DNA from: Candidatus Gastranaerophilales bacterium
GTDB taxonomy: Bacteria > Cyanobacteriota > Vampirovibrionia > Gastranaerophilales > Gastranaerophilaceae
Reading direction: 5' to 3'
DNA: 64,000 nt
Assembly: GCA_905235155.1 (NCBI GenBank)
Contig: CAJOKJ010000017.1
Location: 62,001 to 126,000, forward strand
In this document: piece by piece, positions 34,974-43,740 of the stretch
Layout: the number at the start of each line of letters is the position of its first letter
How positions within the stretch are numbered: the stretch's first letter is position 1
Notes under the pieces: model-generated
Seen by the model: only the letters and a program-made list of their open reading frames with translations
Told to the model about the DNA's origin: nothing
Database searches by the model: none
Position numbers and translations under genes: made by a program

Positions 34974-35843
34974 TTATACTATATTAACAAAATCAACCAT
35001 AAAGAAGATTAACAATGCAAATCCAATGATGACAAATGCTTCACCAAGACCTGCCGCAACGTTATTATCTTTAATTTCCTGTTTTATGTTGATTGCTTTT
35101 ACTACCATTCTGTCTAAAATGAATGCAATGCTTGGAAGCAAAAGTACTATTGCCGTTAAATCTATAAAATATAGCAATAAGCCGTGTTGCCATGTTCCAA
35201 CATCACCAAGTGTCGCTCTCATTAAAATTAAACCTATTGCGATAATATTTCCTGCAAACGAAACACCTACCGCAACATTATCTTCTTCGATTTCACCCAA
35301 TAGAGAATAAGGTGTAAGTTTATCGTATATTTTTGCAAAAATTATTAAGAAAATCATACCTAATAAATAATATACAATTGAAGAAACGACACCATACATT
35401 TTCCCATGAACAGCCAATGTTTCACCTGTTACGCATGCTGAGATAATCAAACCGGAAGCAACGTAAATACCAAAGTGAACGGCTGCCGTACCAATGTTTC
35501 TATCTCTTACAATTTCTGCAACATTATCAAATTTGTGTAAAATTGCTTTTTCTACTATAAAACCTGAGAATAACATTAAGAAAATTCCCAATAGTGCATA
35601 AATTATGTAGTATATTAAATCTACTCTGAAAGGAAATGTTGATTCACCGACAAATGCTCCTATTAAAACCGCAACATTACCGAATAAAAATCCGCAATAT
35701 GGAATAACGGCAGTAACGTTACCTTTTTTTATTTCACCGTACATATCATATTTTATACATTTAGTAAACATCCATTTACCAAAAATTAGCATTAAACAAG
35801 ATACTACAATATATATAAGACTTGTTAAAATAGAATATTTCAT
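34974..35843 (-). CDS. DUF350 membrane protein, duplicated
   Basis: A 289-residue polytopic protein with about 8 helices. Four copies of an E-I-x3-N-V/I-x-A motif are visible (GEIKKGNVTAVIPYCG, AEIVRDRNIGTAAVHFG, GEIEEDNVAVGVSFAG, QEIKDNNVAAGLGEAF), i.e. two tandem DUF350 domains. DUF350 proteins occur with PspA, DUF4178 and polyamine enzymes in many bacteria (E. coli YjfL is one). The start overlaps the DUF4178 stop by one base (TAATG), so translation is coupled. Transport or channel activity is suspected but not shown. Confidence 0.88.
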   Translation of the reverse strand: MKYSILTSLIYIVVSCLMLIFGKWMFTKCIKYDMYGEIKKGNVTAVIPYCGFLFGNVAVLIGAFVGESTFPFRVDLIYYIIYALLGIFLMLFSGFIVEKAILHKFDNVAEIVRDRNIGTAAVHFGIYVASGLIISACVTGETLAVHGKMYGVVSSIVYYLLGMIFLIIFAKIYDKLTPYSLLGEIEEDNVAVGVSFAGNIIAIGLILMRATLGDVGTWQHGLLLYFIDLTAIVLLLPSIAFILDRMVVKAINIKQEIKDNNVAAGLGEAFVIIGFALLIFFMVDFVNIV

Positions 35844-36541
35844 TATTTTTGCTCCTCACCGTGTGTAGAATAAACCGTAATTGCAGACGGTTTTATAACT
35901 TGAGAATAGTAGCAAACATAATCAGATTTGCCTTCTTCATTCTTCCATTCTTCAACTGAAACCAGGTAGTTTCCGTTTTTGAAATCCCAGTAATACAATT
36001 TTTCTACTTTTTTATCGTCACAATGTTTGTAGAATTTTGCATCGCCTGAATCAACATAACTATATTGTCGGTTAAGATAGTATACTGAGCCTGATTCGTT
36101 TTCGTCAATTTCTTTTAAGGATGTTGTAATTCGTAAATCACTAATTGTCAGTTTTTTTAATACAACTGATACGACTAAATCATCGTCATCATCTACATCA
36201 ACCCAAACTTTTTCACCGTCATTTCTAACGCATTCCAATTCATACCAGCTATAATCGCCTTCCATGTATAGATTTCTGCCAATAACTTTCAAATCTAAAT
36301 CGGTATCATATCCTTCAACGTTAGCCAGTTTTATGACACCACCCTCTTTAACGTTTTGTATAATTCTAATATCTTCAGGATATTTGTTCATACTTTGTTT
36401 TAAATCAAAATTTCTCTTAGCTAATGCTATGATTAAAACAACCGCAAATATTAATCCGAGTGCGGCAAGAAAACCTGTTGACATCGGCACGATACAAACA
36501 ATAATTACAAAAATAATTATCCCATAAATTGCAATGTACAT
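35843..36541 (-). CDS. DUF4178 membrane-anchored protein
   Basis: A 232-residue protein. N-terminal helices (about 3-45) anchor a soluble DUF4178 domain: VIKLANVEGYDTDLDLKVIG, YMEGDYSWYELECVRNDG, VWVDVDDDDDLVVSV, then a second beta half with YYWDFKNGNYLVSVEEW. DUF4178 is repeatedly encoded next to DUF350, PspA and polyamine enzymes. Its role is unknown. The acidic DDDDD turn could bind cations such as polyamines (inference). It lies 18 bases after pspA. Confidence 0.85.
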   Translation of the reverse strand: MYIAIYGIIIFVIIVCIVPMSTGFLAALGLIFAVVLIIALAKRNFDLKQSMNKYPEDIRIIQNVKEGGVIKLANVEGYDTDLDLKVIGRNLYMEGDYSWYELECVRNDGEKVWVDVDDDDDLVVSVVLKKLTISDLRITTSLKEIDENESGSVYYLNRQYSYVDSGDAKFYKHCDDKKVEKLYYWDFKNGNYLVSVEEWKNEEGKSDYVCYYSQVIKPSAITVYSTHGEEQK

Positions 36542-36559
36542 TTCTACTCCTTTTTTATA

Positions 36560-37303
36560 CTAATTATTTTCCGTTTCAATATCTTTTTGTTCAATTAAAT
36601 ATTTTGGAGTTATTTGTTTTTTTAATTCCAATAGTGATTGTTGAACTTCGTCTGAATATGTTGTACCGATTGCTGCATTTATTTCTTTGTCTATATCTGT
36701 TTCAATAGTGGTCATTTCTTCATAGGCTTGAGCCATTGATTCTTCTTTATGTACTTTTTCTTTCATGTTTTCTAATAGTGCTTGTGCATTGTTATCACTC
36801 ATAGAAACCATTTGCTTGCTTATTTTTCTTGATGTAACTGCTACTCTATGACGTGCTTTTAATGTTTTAACTTCGTCTTCCCAATTTTGTATTTGTTCTT
36901 TTAGATTAGCAATTTTGCTTTCCATTTTTTCTGACATAGTAGTATAGTTTTTTGCATCAAGAGTATATTTTTTTATATTTTCAATTGCTGTTTGTTTTTT
37001 CTTTAATGCTTCAGAGGCTAATCTGTCAGCATCGGCTTGGCTTAAATCTCCTGATTGTGCTTTTTGCAACAAAGTTAGTGCTTTTTTTTCATAATCTTTT
37101 GCTATTTCTGTTTGTTCTGCAATTTTATTTTGAGTATCTATTGCGAGAGATTTTATTTCTGCAAGACCTTTCATACTTGTATCGTAATCTTTTTTTAAAT
37201 CACGGATTGCTTGTTCTGCCATTAAAATAGGGTCTTGAATTTTGTTTACAAATGCATGTAAAAACGATTGCACGACTTTAAATAATTTTTGAAAAATGTT
37301 CAT
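36560..37303 (-). CDS. pspA: PspA/IM30 (Vipp1) family membrane-stress protein
   Basis: A 247-residue ESCRT-III-like protein that coats and remodels the inner membrane under stress. The N-terminal amphipathic helix and hairpin (MNIFQKLFKVVQSFLHAFVN, then KIQDPILMAEQAIRDLKKDY) are typical. The long coiled coil continues to about 210, with the conserved DRLASEALKKKQ region and NWEDEVKTLKARHRVA. The ATG directly follows the stop of the J-like gene. It is the core gene of this operon. Confidence 0.92.
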   Translation of the reverse strand: MNIFQKLFKVVQSFLHAFVNKIQDPILMAEQAIRDLKKDYDTSMKGLAEIKSLAIDTQNKIAEQTEIAKDYEKKALTLLQKAQSGDLSQADADRLASEALKKKQTAIENIKKYTLDAKNYTTMSEKMESKIANLKEQIQNWEDEVKTLKARHRVAVTSRKISKQMVSMSDNNAQALLENMKEKVHKEESMAQAYEEMTTIETDIDKEINAAIGTTYSDEVQQSLLELKKQITPKYLIEQKDIETENN

Positions 37304-37690
37304 TTATTGCTCGCTTTCTTCTGTATGTTTACGTTCAAAATACAGATATGCTTGGTTTATCATATCTGTTCTTTTTACTGCTTTTTTTTGTTTTTCTTCA
37401 TTATCGGCAAAGTTTTCCGGATTATATTTATTCAACAGTTCTTCGTAGCGTGCTTTTATTGCATCAAATGATGTGGCATTATCTTTAAATCCTAATATTT
37501 TAAGATAATGTTCGTCAAGAGATATTTGCTCATCATCTGTTGGAAACAATGGTTTGCCATAGGCTTTTTCTGCTTCTTCCAAATCGGCATCCATTTGAGC
37601 ATAAGCGTCTTTCAAAGGTATGTCTTCTTTTTCTACCGCTGATTTAATTTTGTCAACGGCATCTTTTAAAATGTTTTTAATATCTTTCAT
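37304..37690 (-). CDS. Degenerate J-domain-like protein upstream of pspA
   Basis: A 128-residue soluble protein. Residues about 60-120 follow the J-domain pattern: YLKILGFKDNATSFDAIKAR, YEELLNKYNPENF and TDMINQAYLYFERK. The HPD signature that stimulates Hsp70 is replaced by YNPEN, so it should not activate DnaK in the usual way. The N-terminal half is an amphipathic, charged helix. It abuts pspA with no gap. In plant and algal plastids a J-protein (CDJ2) partners the PspA relative VIPP1, so a PspA-adaptor role is a reasonable guess. Confidence 0.75.
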   Translation of the reverse strand: MKDIKNILKDAVDKIKSAVEKEDIPLKDAYAQMDADLEEAEKAYGKPLFPTDDEQISLDEHYLKILGFKDNATSFDAIKARYEELLNKYNPENFADNEEKQKKAVKRTDMINQAYLYFERKHTEESEQ

Positions 37691-37710
37691 AATCTATCCT
37701 TATACCATAA

Positions 37711-39462
37711 TTATATCTTGTTTTCAATATTTATTAAGTTATCTAAATTTTTTGAGTAGTTAAGAATTGTATTAAACATATTTACTATTAATTCTTTTTT
37801 TGCATTATTGTCTTTTGATAAAACAAGTTTAGAAAACTGTATTATTTCTATTTGAATTATATCTTGCAATATCATGGTGGAGGTTATTGAGGTTATAATT
37901 GGTGTTGCATATTCAAAAAATGAAGGATGGTCTTTGTACATTTCAAACCATTCTTGAACAGAATTAATAACGGGTCGTATTTTTTCTTGTTCTTCCTTTA
38001 GTATGTCTATTGAAGTTGTATGTAATTTTTCTTCAAAAGAATATGATGATTTAATTATTTCCTCAATAATATTGTAAGATGATACGGTTTCATCCGTTAA
38101 AATTTCCTCCAAAGGTTTATACTGCATTCCGTTGATAAAGGCACCAAACGTGCTTAAGTTATATAACTTTGAAGTTTTGTCCTTCGCAAAAATTATTTCA
38201 AATTGCTTTATAAATTCCGCATAGTCTGCTCTTGTTTTAACATATTCTCCTGTGATAGATTTGACTGTTGCAAGTGCGATTATGTTGTTATGTAATTTTA
38301 TTGATTTATCGTCATTTGCAGCGGCTATTTGTCCTGTGCAATATGCGGTATCATCCTTGAATGCCAAATCAACACCTGCAAAAATAATATTTTTGAAGCC
38401 CATAAGTTTTGCACACCTGTACGCACAAATAGTACTTGTTCCTCCTGTTTCCAAACATTTTAGTTTAGTTGGTAACTTCATTTGTAATTTGTTACTGAAG
38501 ATATTGTTTTGGGAGTAGTATATAAAATAATTTTTAAAAATTTTTGACCTTAGGTAGTAATCAGATTTAATGTCCTCAATAACGTTAATTGATTTAAGAT
38601 ATTCGTTGTCGGTTCTTAAGGAATCTTTTAACCATTTTGCATCAATTATGACACAAAAATCAGGAGTGATATCATTATTTTTTAGGACTTCAAGAGTTCT
38701 ATGTACTGCAAAAATAATGAATTTATCTCTATTCTTTTTTATTTTTTCAATGTTATCTTTTAATGACGGGCCTGCACCTAATACAAGTGCTGTTTTGTTT
38801 TTAAATTTATTTTCAAGTAAATTTACCGGATAGTTTTTAGCCTTGTCGGTAACGTTATGTAGAATATTAATAACCCAATCTTTTGAAAGTTTTTTTATTG
38901 TATTTAAATCGACAATTTTGTTTTGACATGTTTCATATATTCGTTCCGTTAGCAATGTAAATTCGCTTGAATGAAGCATTAAATAATTTTTGAGAAAAAC
39001 AAATTCGATTTTATCGTCCAATAAATAACGTTCTTCTATGTATTTGGTACAATCATTTATGTTGTCAGTTATGTAGAGTCTTCCGTCTGTAAAGTATTTT
39101 GTTAAATCCACGTATTCAAAAGTAAACCTTAAAATATTCAAATCAGGTTCATATAAAATTAGAGAAGAAATACTTTTTTGATGGGTATAGTCTAATAAAT
39201 TACCAAGACCCAGACCGAATATTACGATAAAATCGTGACGACTTGTTGCTGACTTTATTTGGTTTTCATATATTTTTTTAGCGGCTTCCAAAGGGCTTGG
39301 CGTATCATCAATATATCGTTCTCCTGAAGTTAATATGTATTCTCCATATTGATTTTTTAAGGCTCCAAGATTTTGAGAAGCTTTATTTAGTGAAATTTTA
39401 TTTATTTTTTTTGAAAGGTCTTTATTTATTTTTTCAAGAACTTTTATATTATTTTTAAACAT
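37711..39462 (-). CDS. DUF115 / motility accessory factor (Maf)-like protein
   Basis: A 583-residue Maf-family protein. Residues 1-190 form the N-domain with a Rossmann-type VIFGLGLGNLLDY, then YEPDLNILRFTFE. The central DUF115 domain (about 200-430) has NKTALVLGAGPSLKDNIEKI, FAVHRTLEVL, FCVIIDAK, CLETGGTSTICAYRCAKLMG and FAGVDLAF. Maf proteins transfer nonulosonic acids to flagellins or relate to MptE-like enzymes. Given the flagellar genes, flagellin glycosylation is likely. A stand-alone N-domain paralogue lies at 56157. It is 9 bases after tolC, and the PspA operon starts 20 bases downstream. Confidence 0.88.
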   Translation of the reverse strand: MFKNNIKVLEKINKDLSKKINKISLNKASQNLGALKNQYGEYILTSGERYIDDTPSPLEAAKKIYENQIKSATSRHDFIVIFGLGLGNLLDYTHQKSISSLILYEPDLNILRFTFEYVDLTKYFTDGRLYITDNINDCTKYIEERYLLDDKIEFVFLKNYLMLHSSEFTLLTERIYETCQNKIVDLNTIKKLSKDWVINILHNVTDKAKNYPVNLLENKFKNKTALVLGAGPSLKDNIEKIKKNRDKFIIFAVHRTLEVLKNNDITPDFCVIIDAKWLKDSLRTDNEYLKSINVIEDIKSDYYLRSKIFKNYFIYYSQNNIFSNKLQMKLPTKLKCLETGGTSTICAYRCAKLMGFKNIIFAGVDLAFKDDTAYCTGQIAAANDDKSIKLHNNIIALATVKSITGEYVKTRADYAEFIKQFEIIFAKDKTSKLYNLSTFGAFINGMQYKPLEEILTDETVSSYNIIEEIIKSSYSFEEKLHTTSIDILKEEQEKIRPVINSVQEWFEMYKDHPSFFEYATPIITSITSTMILQDIIQIEIIQFSKLVLSKDNNAKKELIVNMFNTILNYSKNLDNLINIENKI

Positions 39463-39470
39463 ACTTTACC

Positions 39471-40973
39471 TTATTTTTTGTGCTTTTTTCCACATTTTAT
39501 AAATTTACTTAAAGATTCATTTTCGTCGCCTTCGTGATATTCTGCTGCGTGTTCAGCGTCGTCGTGATAATCTATTAAGTGATAATGCATTGCCATTTCA
39601 AGATTGATTAGGGCAATATTATATTTATATTCTGCATTTGTATATTCTTTTATTGAATTTATATAGACTTCTTTTGCATATTCCAAATCCAATTGAGATG
39701 TTATATTTTTTTCATAATTTGAATAAGTTAAATCAAAGTATTGAGAGGCTTTTTGCATTTTTTCTTTATTTTCCGATATATTTTTATACGTTGTATTTAC
39801 GTTGTTTAAGCATTTTCTAACTGTAAAATAAAGATTCTTTTTGAATGTTTCTATTTCTGTATCTGCTAGTTCCAGTTGTGCTTTTGCCCCTTTTATGTCA
39901 TATTTTTGACGCATTGCATTAATTGATGAATCAACAGAAACTCCTACTGATAATCCGTTATTTTTAAATTGATTTGTATTTAAAAATTCATATCCTGCAC
40001 CGGCATTTAGTTCAGGGTAATAGCTTCTTTTTACCAGTAAAAGTGCTTGTTCAAAAGAGTTTTTTGTTGCTACAAGTGCTTTTATGTCAGGACTGTTTTT
40101 ATATGCTTTTTCAACTGCTTCAATGTATGTGAATTTTGGATGTGTAAATATCGTATCATCTTTTTTTATTTGTTGTTTAACTTGTGTGTATGAAATATTT
40201 TTTATGGAATTTTGTTTTTGTGGTTTGTATGAAAAAGTTTGTGTTTCGTAAATTTTGTAATCAGGTGCATTTTCAAGATATATAGCATTATTTAAATCTT
40301 CTTTTGCATTTTTATATGAAACCTCCGAATTATTTAGTTCAACTTTTGCTTTGTATTGGCGTAGTTGAGCATTAACTAAATCTGCTTGATTTTTTTTACC
40401 TTCACTTACCAACTTTTGAATTTCTTTCGCTATTTTTGTCTGTAAATCATAGTTCATTTTTTGTGTTTCGTATTCGGCTTTTGCACGAAGTAAGTTGTAA
40501 TAGTGAGTTTTGATATTAAATACGGTAGAACATACAATGTCTTCAAATTCATATTCTGCTGCGATTTTTAAAAATACTTCCATTTTCACGTTGGCTGTTG
40601 TTTTTCCAAAATCCCAAATCATTTTATTAAGACTTACGCTTACAGATGGAAGTTCTCTGTAATTTCTTGAAAAATCTTCCCTGTTTGAATTAAATTCTTG
40701 TCTATATCCTGCACCTGCACTAAATTCCGGAAAATATGCGGATTTTGCAATTCCAACATTACTTTTTGCTATTTCTAATCTGTGGGCATATTCTTTTATC
40801 ACCGGACTGTTTTTAACTCCGATTGATATACAATCTCTAATTGTTAATATGGAGTCATCTTTTATATTAATATCAGTTTCTTTATGATGATGGTGATTAC
40901 AGCTGCAATCTTCAATCGCAAATGCAGATAATTGTATGAGTAGTAGTGCTGTAATTATTAGTATTTTTTTCAT
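39471..40973 (-). CDS. TolC-family outer-membrane efflux protein with metal-binding tails
   Basis: A 500-residue outer-membrane channel of an efflux or type I system. The signal peptide is MKKILIITALLLIQLSAFA. Two OEP repeats follow: NSPVIKEYAHRLEIAKSNVG with YFPEFSAGAGYRQ, then NSPDIKALVATKNSFEQAL with YYPELNAGAGYEF, each followed by long helices. Just after the signal there is CSCNHHHHKE, and the C-terminus is His/Asp/Glu-rich (YHLIDYHDDAEHAAEYHEGD). These suggest metal efflux, as in CzcC/CusC, but no RND pump or adaptor is adjacent. GGAG is not obvious before the start. Confidence 0.9.
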   Translation of the reverse strand: MKKILIITALLLIQLSAFAIEDCSCNHHHHKETDINIKDDSILTIRDCISIGVKNSPVIKEYAHRLEIAKSNVGIAKSAYFPEFSAGAGYRQEFNSNREDFSRNYRELPSVSVSLNKMIWDFGKTTANVKMEVFLKIAAEYEFEDIVCSTVFNIKTHYYNLLRAKAEYETQKMNYDLQTKIAKEIQKLVSEGKKNQADLVNAQLRQYKAKVELNNSEVSYKNAKEDLNNAIYLENAPDYKIYETQTFSYKPQKQNSIKNISYTQVKQQIKKDDTIFTHPKFTYIEAVEKAYKNSPDIKALVATKNSFEQALLLVKRSYYPELNAGAGYEFLNTNQFKNNGLSVGVSVDSSINAMRQKYDIKGAKAQLELADTEIETFKKNLYFTVRKCLNNVNTTYKNISENKEKMQKASQYFDLTYSNYEKNITSQLDLEYAKEVYINSIKEYTNAEYKYNIALINLEMAMHYHLIDYHDDAEHAAEYHEGDENESLSKFIKCGKKHKK

Positions 40974-41004
40974 ATTTTAATAATATCATAAATTTGCTTA
41001 TGTG

Positions 41005-41035
41005 TTGACATATTTTTATTTTTAGCAAATATATA
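41005..41035 (+). promoter_or_regulatory. Promoter of the iron alcohol dehydrogenase
   Basis: Perfect TTGACA (41005-41010). AATATA (spacing 17) or TATATA (spacing 19) follows. The ATG at 41070 has GGAGG 8 bases upstream. Confidence 0.5.
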
Positions 41036-41069
41036 GATATGTGGTTATTTTAGATGAAGGAGGTTTTTT

Positions 41070-42281
41070 ATGTGGGAAAAAAATATTGATATTAATGATG
41101 TAAAAGAATTAAGAACACGAACATTAGTATATTTTGGTGTTGGAGCAATAAAAAAAATTAATGACATATCAAAGGATTTAAAATCAAAAGGTATTGATAA
41201 AGTTATAGTAATGTCTGGTCGAAATGCTTATAAATCAACAGGTGCGTGGGATGTTGTTGAAGCCGCATTGAAAGATAATAAAATTGATTACGTCAACTAT
41301 GATAAAGTTACTCCAAATCCTACGACAGACCATGTAAACGAGGCTACAAAATTGGCTTGTGACTTTGGTGCTAAGGCGGTTATTGCTATTGGTGGAGGTT
41401 CTCCTACTGATGCGGGCAAGTCTGTTGCTATTCTTCTTGAATATCCTGACAAAACTGCTGAAGAATTGATTGAAGGTCAATTTGAAGTTACAAAGGCAGT
41501 GCCTATTGTGTCTATTAATTTAACTCACGGTACAGGTACTGAAACTAACAGGTTTGCTGTTGTTTCAAATTTAGCAAAAAATTTCAAACCTGTAATTGCT
41601 TATGATTGTATATATCCTACTTATGCTATTGATGATCCTCAGTTAATGGTTAAATTATCTCCAAAACAAACCAGATATGTTTCTGTTGATGCGGTAAATC
41701 ATGTTATTGAGGCTGCAACAACAACTGTTTCTTCACCTTATTCAATCACTTTAGCAAAAGAAGTTGTTGAGCTTGTGGCTAAATATTTACCAAAGGCTCT
41801 GGAAAATCCGGAAGATTTGGAAGCAAGATACTTTTTGGCTTATGCTGCAACAATGGGTGGTGTTTCTTTTGATAATGGTTTATTGCATTATACTCATGCT
41901 TTGGAACATCCTTTAAGTGCGGTGAAACCTGATTTATCTCATGGGTTGGGATTAGCAATGCTGCTTCCTGCGGTAGTCAAAGTTATTTATCCTAAAAAAT
42001 CGTATATTTTAGCAGATGTACTTGCTCCTATTGTTCCCGGACTTAACGGTAATCCTGATGAAGCCGAAATAGCAGCAAAAGGAGTGGAAGAATGGCTAAA
42101 ATCAATTGGAGTTTCGGAAAAACTTGAAGACGAAGGGTTTACTGAGGATGATGTTGATAAACTTGTAAAATTGACATTTGAAACGCCGTCTTTAGGCTTG
42201 TTATTATCAGTTTCACCTCATGGTGCAAAAGAGGATATAGTGAAAGAAATTTATAAGTCTTCTTTAAAACCGATGGCATAA
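41070..42281 (+). CDS. Iron-containing alcohol dehydrogenase
   Basis: Group III Fe-ADH of 403 residues. The dinucleotide-binding domain has VYFGVGAIKK and AIGGGSPTDAGKSVA. The C-terminal helical domain supplies iron ligands from DAVNHVIEAATT, ALEHPLSAVKPDLSHGLGLA and SPHGAKED. The Asp/His set looks complete. It probably reduces an aldehyde (ethanol or butanol fermentation) with NAD(P)H. It is monocistronic with a TTGACA promoter and a terminator. Confidence 0.95.
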   Translation: MWEKNIDINDVKELRTRTLVYFGVGAIKKINDISKDLKSKGIDKVIVMSGRNAYKSTGAWDVVEAALKDNKIDYVNYDKVTPNPTTDHVNEATKLACDFGAKAVIAIGGGSPTDAGKSVAILLEYPDKTAEELIEGQFEVTKAVPIVSINLTHGTGTETNRFAVVSNLAKNFKPVIAYDCIYPTYAIDDPQLMVKLSPKQTRYVSVDAVNHVIEAATTTVSSPYSITLAKEVVELVAKYLPKALENPEDLEARYFLAYAATMGGVSFDNGLLHYTHALEHPLSAVKPDLSHGLGLAMLLPAVVKVIYPKKSYILADVLAPIVPGLNGNPDEAEIAAKGVEEWLKSIGVSEKLEDEGFTEDDVDKLVKLTFETPSLGLLLSVSPHGAKEDIVKEIYKSSLKPMA

Positions 42282-42300
42282 TTTTATGTTGTAATATATG

Positions 42301-42330
42301 AAAAAACTCAAGCTAATGCTTGAGTTTTTT
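42301..42330 (+). terminator. Terminator after alcohol dehydrogenase
   Basis: AAAAAACTCAAGC / GCTTGAGTTTTTT perfect 13-base stem with a 4-base loop. Confidence 0.95.
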
Positions 42331-42442
42331 GTTTCTAAATTTTATGTTATGTGAGTACAAATAAAAATTTAATATAAATAATAAATTAAAATCATATAAA
42401 TAGATTATCTATTAATCTTAAAAAAGTGTAAAATATTTTATT

Positions 42443-43693
42443 ATGACTGAAAATTTATCAAAAAAAATGGCAGATTTTTCTTCTGTCGCTATGAATGAAC
42501 AAAATCCAAAATATGCACAGGCCGCATCAAGAGTTAAGGAAATTTATAAAACTGCTTATGACTGTCGTTCTCCGTTTGAGCGAGATGAACACAGATTGCT
42601 GCACTCTACTGCATATAGACGTATGAAAAATAAAACTCAGGTGTTTTTTGCAACGGAAAATGACCACATCTGTACAAGAATTGAACACGTTACACATGTT
42701 GCGTCAATAGCCGAAACTATTGCTAAAACTTTGAAACTTAATTCCGAACTTGTTAATGCAATTGCAATCGGTCATGATATAGGGCATGCTCCGTTCGGGC
42801 ATCATGGCGAATTTATACTAAACGATATTGTGAAACGTCTTGATATATGCGTGCGTTTTTGGCATGAAGGTAACAGTTTAAATTTTGTTGATAATATTGA
42901 ACTTTTATCTGATTACAAGGGGCGTCTTCAAAACTTAAATTTAACTTATGCTGTTAGAGATGGTATTGTTTGCCACTGTGGCGAAGTTAATGAAAAAGTA
43001 GTAAAACCAAGAGATGAATTTTGTGATTTGACTGAAATTCAATACGCAAGTCACGTTATGCCATTTACTTACGAGGGCTGTGTTGTTAAATTATCTGATA
43101 CTATTGCGTATTTGGATAGAGATATTGAAGATGCTATGATATATAGAATTTTGTCGAATAATCAATTAAAAGAAATTCAGCAAATGATTCAAAGAGTATT
43201 TCCTCAACATAATATAGAAGAAATAAGTCCGAAAATTTTGTCCTATTATTTTATAAATGATTTATGTAGCAATTCAAGTGTTGAAGATGGCTTATGTCTT
43301 TCTGATGAAGCATTTAATATGTTACGTCAAATTAAAGAATATAATACCGAAAATATTTGTGGGCATCCAAGACTTCAACCGTTTAAAAAATATGCTACGC
43401 TTGTTTTGGAAACTATTTTTGAAAAATTGGATTCATATTTCTGTGATGATATTTTGAGTGCAATGAATTCGGAAAGAAGGTTATATCCTACTTTAACATC
43501 ATATTTTAGAACTTGGTTAATCAGGTACACTGATATTGATTTGGAACGAAAAGCAAGATATAAATGTGATAATAAAATTATTTATGATTATAAATCACAT
43601 AAAATGTACAGAAAAGCGATAATTCATTTTATTTCTGCAATGACTGATAAGTTTGCAATTAAAATATTTAACGAAATTATTTCATTTCATTAG
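42443..43693 (+). CDS. dgt: Deoxyguanosinetriphosphate triphosphohydrolase-like protein
   Basis: HD-domain dNTPase of 416 residues that breaks dGTP or other dNTPs into nucleoside and triphosphate. The metal site is visible: RSPFERDEHRLLHSTAYRRM (family signature), HVTHVASIAETIA, and GHDIGHAPFGHHGE (HD pair). A downstream SDTIAYLDRDIEDA block is also typical. The start lacks a Shine-Dalgarno: TAAAAT (42429-42434) ends 8 bases before ATG, so the mRNA may be leaderless. It ends next to a terminator shared with convergent ispE. Confidence 0.92.
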   Translation: MTENLSKKMADFSSVAMNEQNPKYAQAASRVKEIYKTAYDCRSPFERDEHRLLHSTAYRRMKNKTQVFFATENDHICTRIEHVTHVASIAETIAKTLKLNSELVNAIAIGHDIGHAPFGHHGEFILNDIVKRLDICVRFWHEGNSLNFVDNIELLSDYKGRLQNLNLTYAVRDGIVCHCGEVNEKVVKPRDEFCDLTEIQYASHVMPFTYEGCVVKLSDTIAYLDRDIEDAMIYRILSNNQLKEIQQMIQRVFPQHNIEEISPKILSYYFINDLCSNSSVEDGLCLSDEAFNMLRQIKEYNTENICGHPRLQPFKKYATLVLETIFEKLDSYFCDDILSAMNSERRLYPTLTSYFRTWLIRYTDIDLERKARYKCDNKIIYDYKSHKMYRKAIIHFISAMTDKFAIKIFNEIISFH

Positions 43694-43707
43694 TTGAAGG
43701 TAATAAT

Positions 43708-43738
43708 AAGGCGATTTTACTATGTAAAATCGCCTTGA
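43708..43738. terminator. Bidirectional terminator between dgt and ispE
   Basis: AAGGCGATTTTAC / GTAAAATCGCCTT 13-base perfect stem with a 3-base loop. The stem nearly matches the one after the ZIP gene (47422-47453). Confidence 0.9.
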
Positions 43739-43740
43739 TT

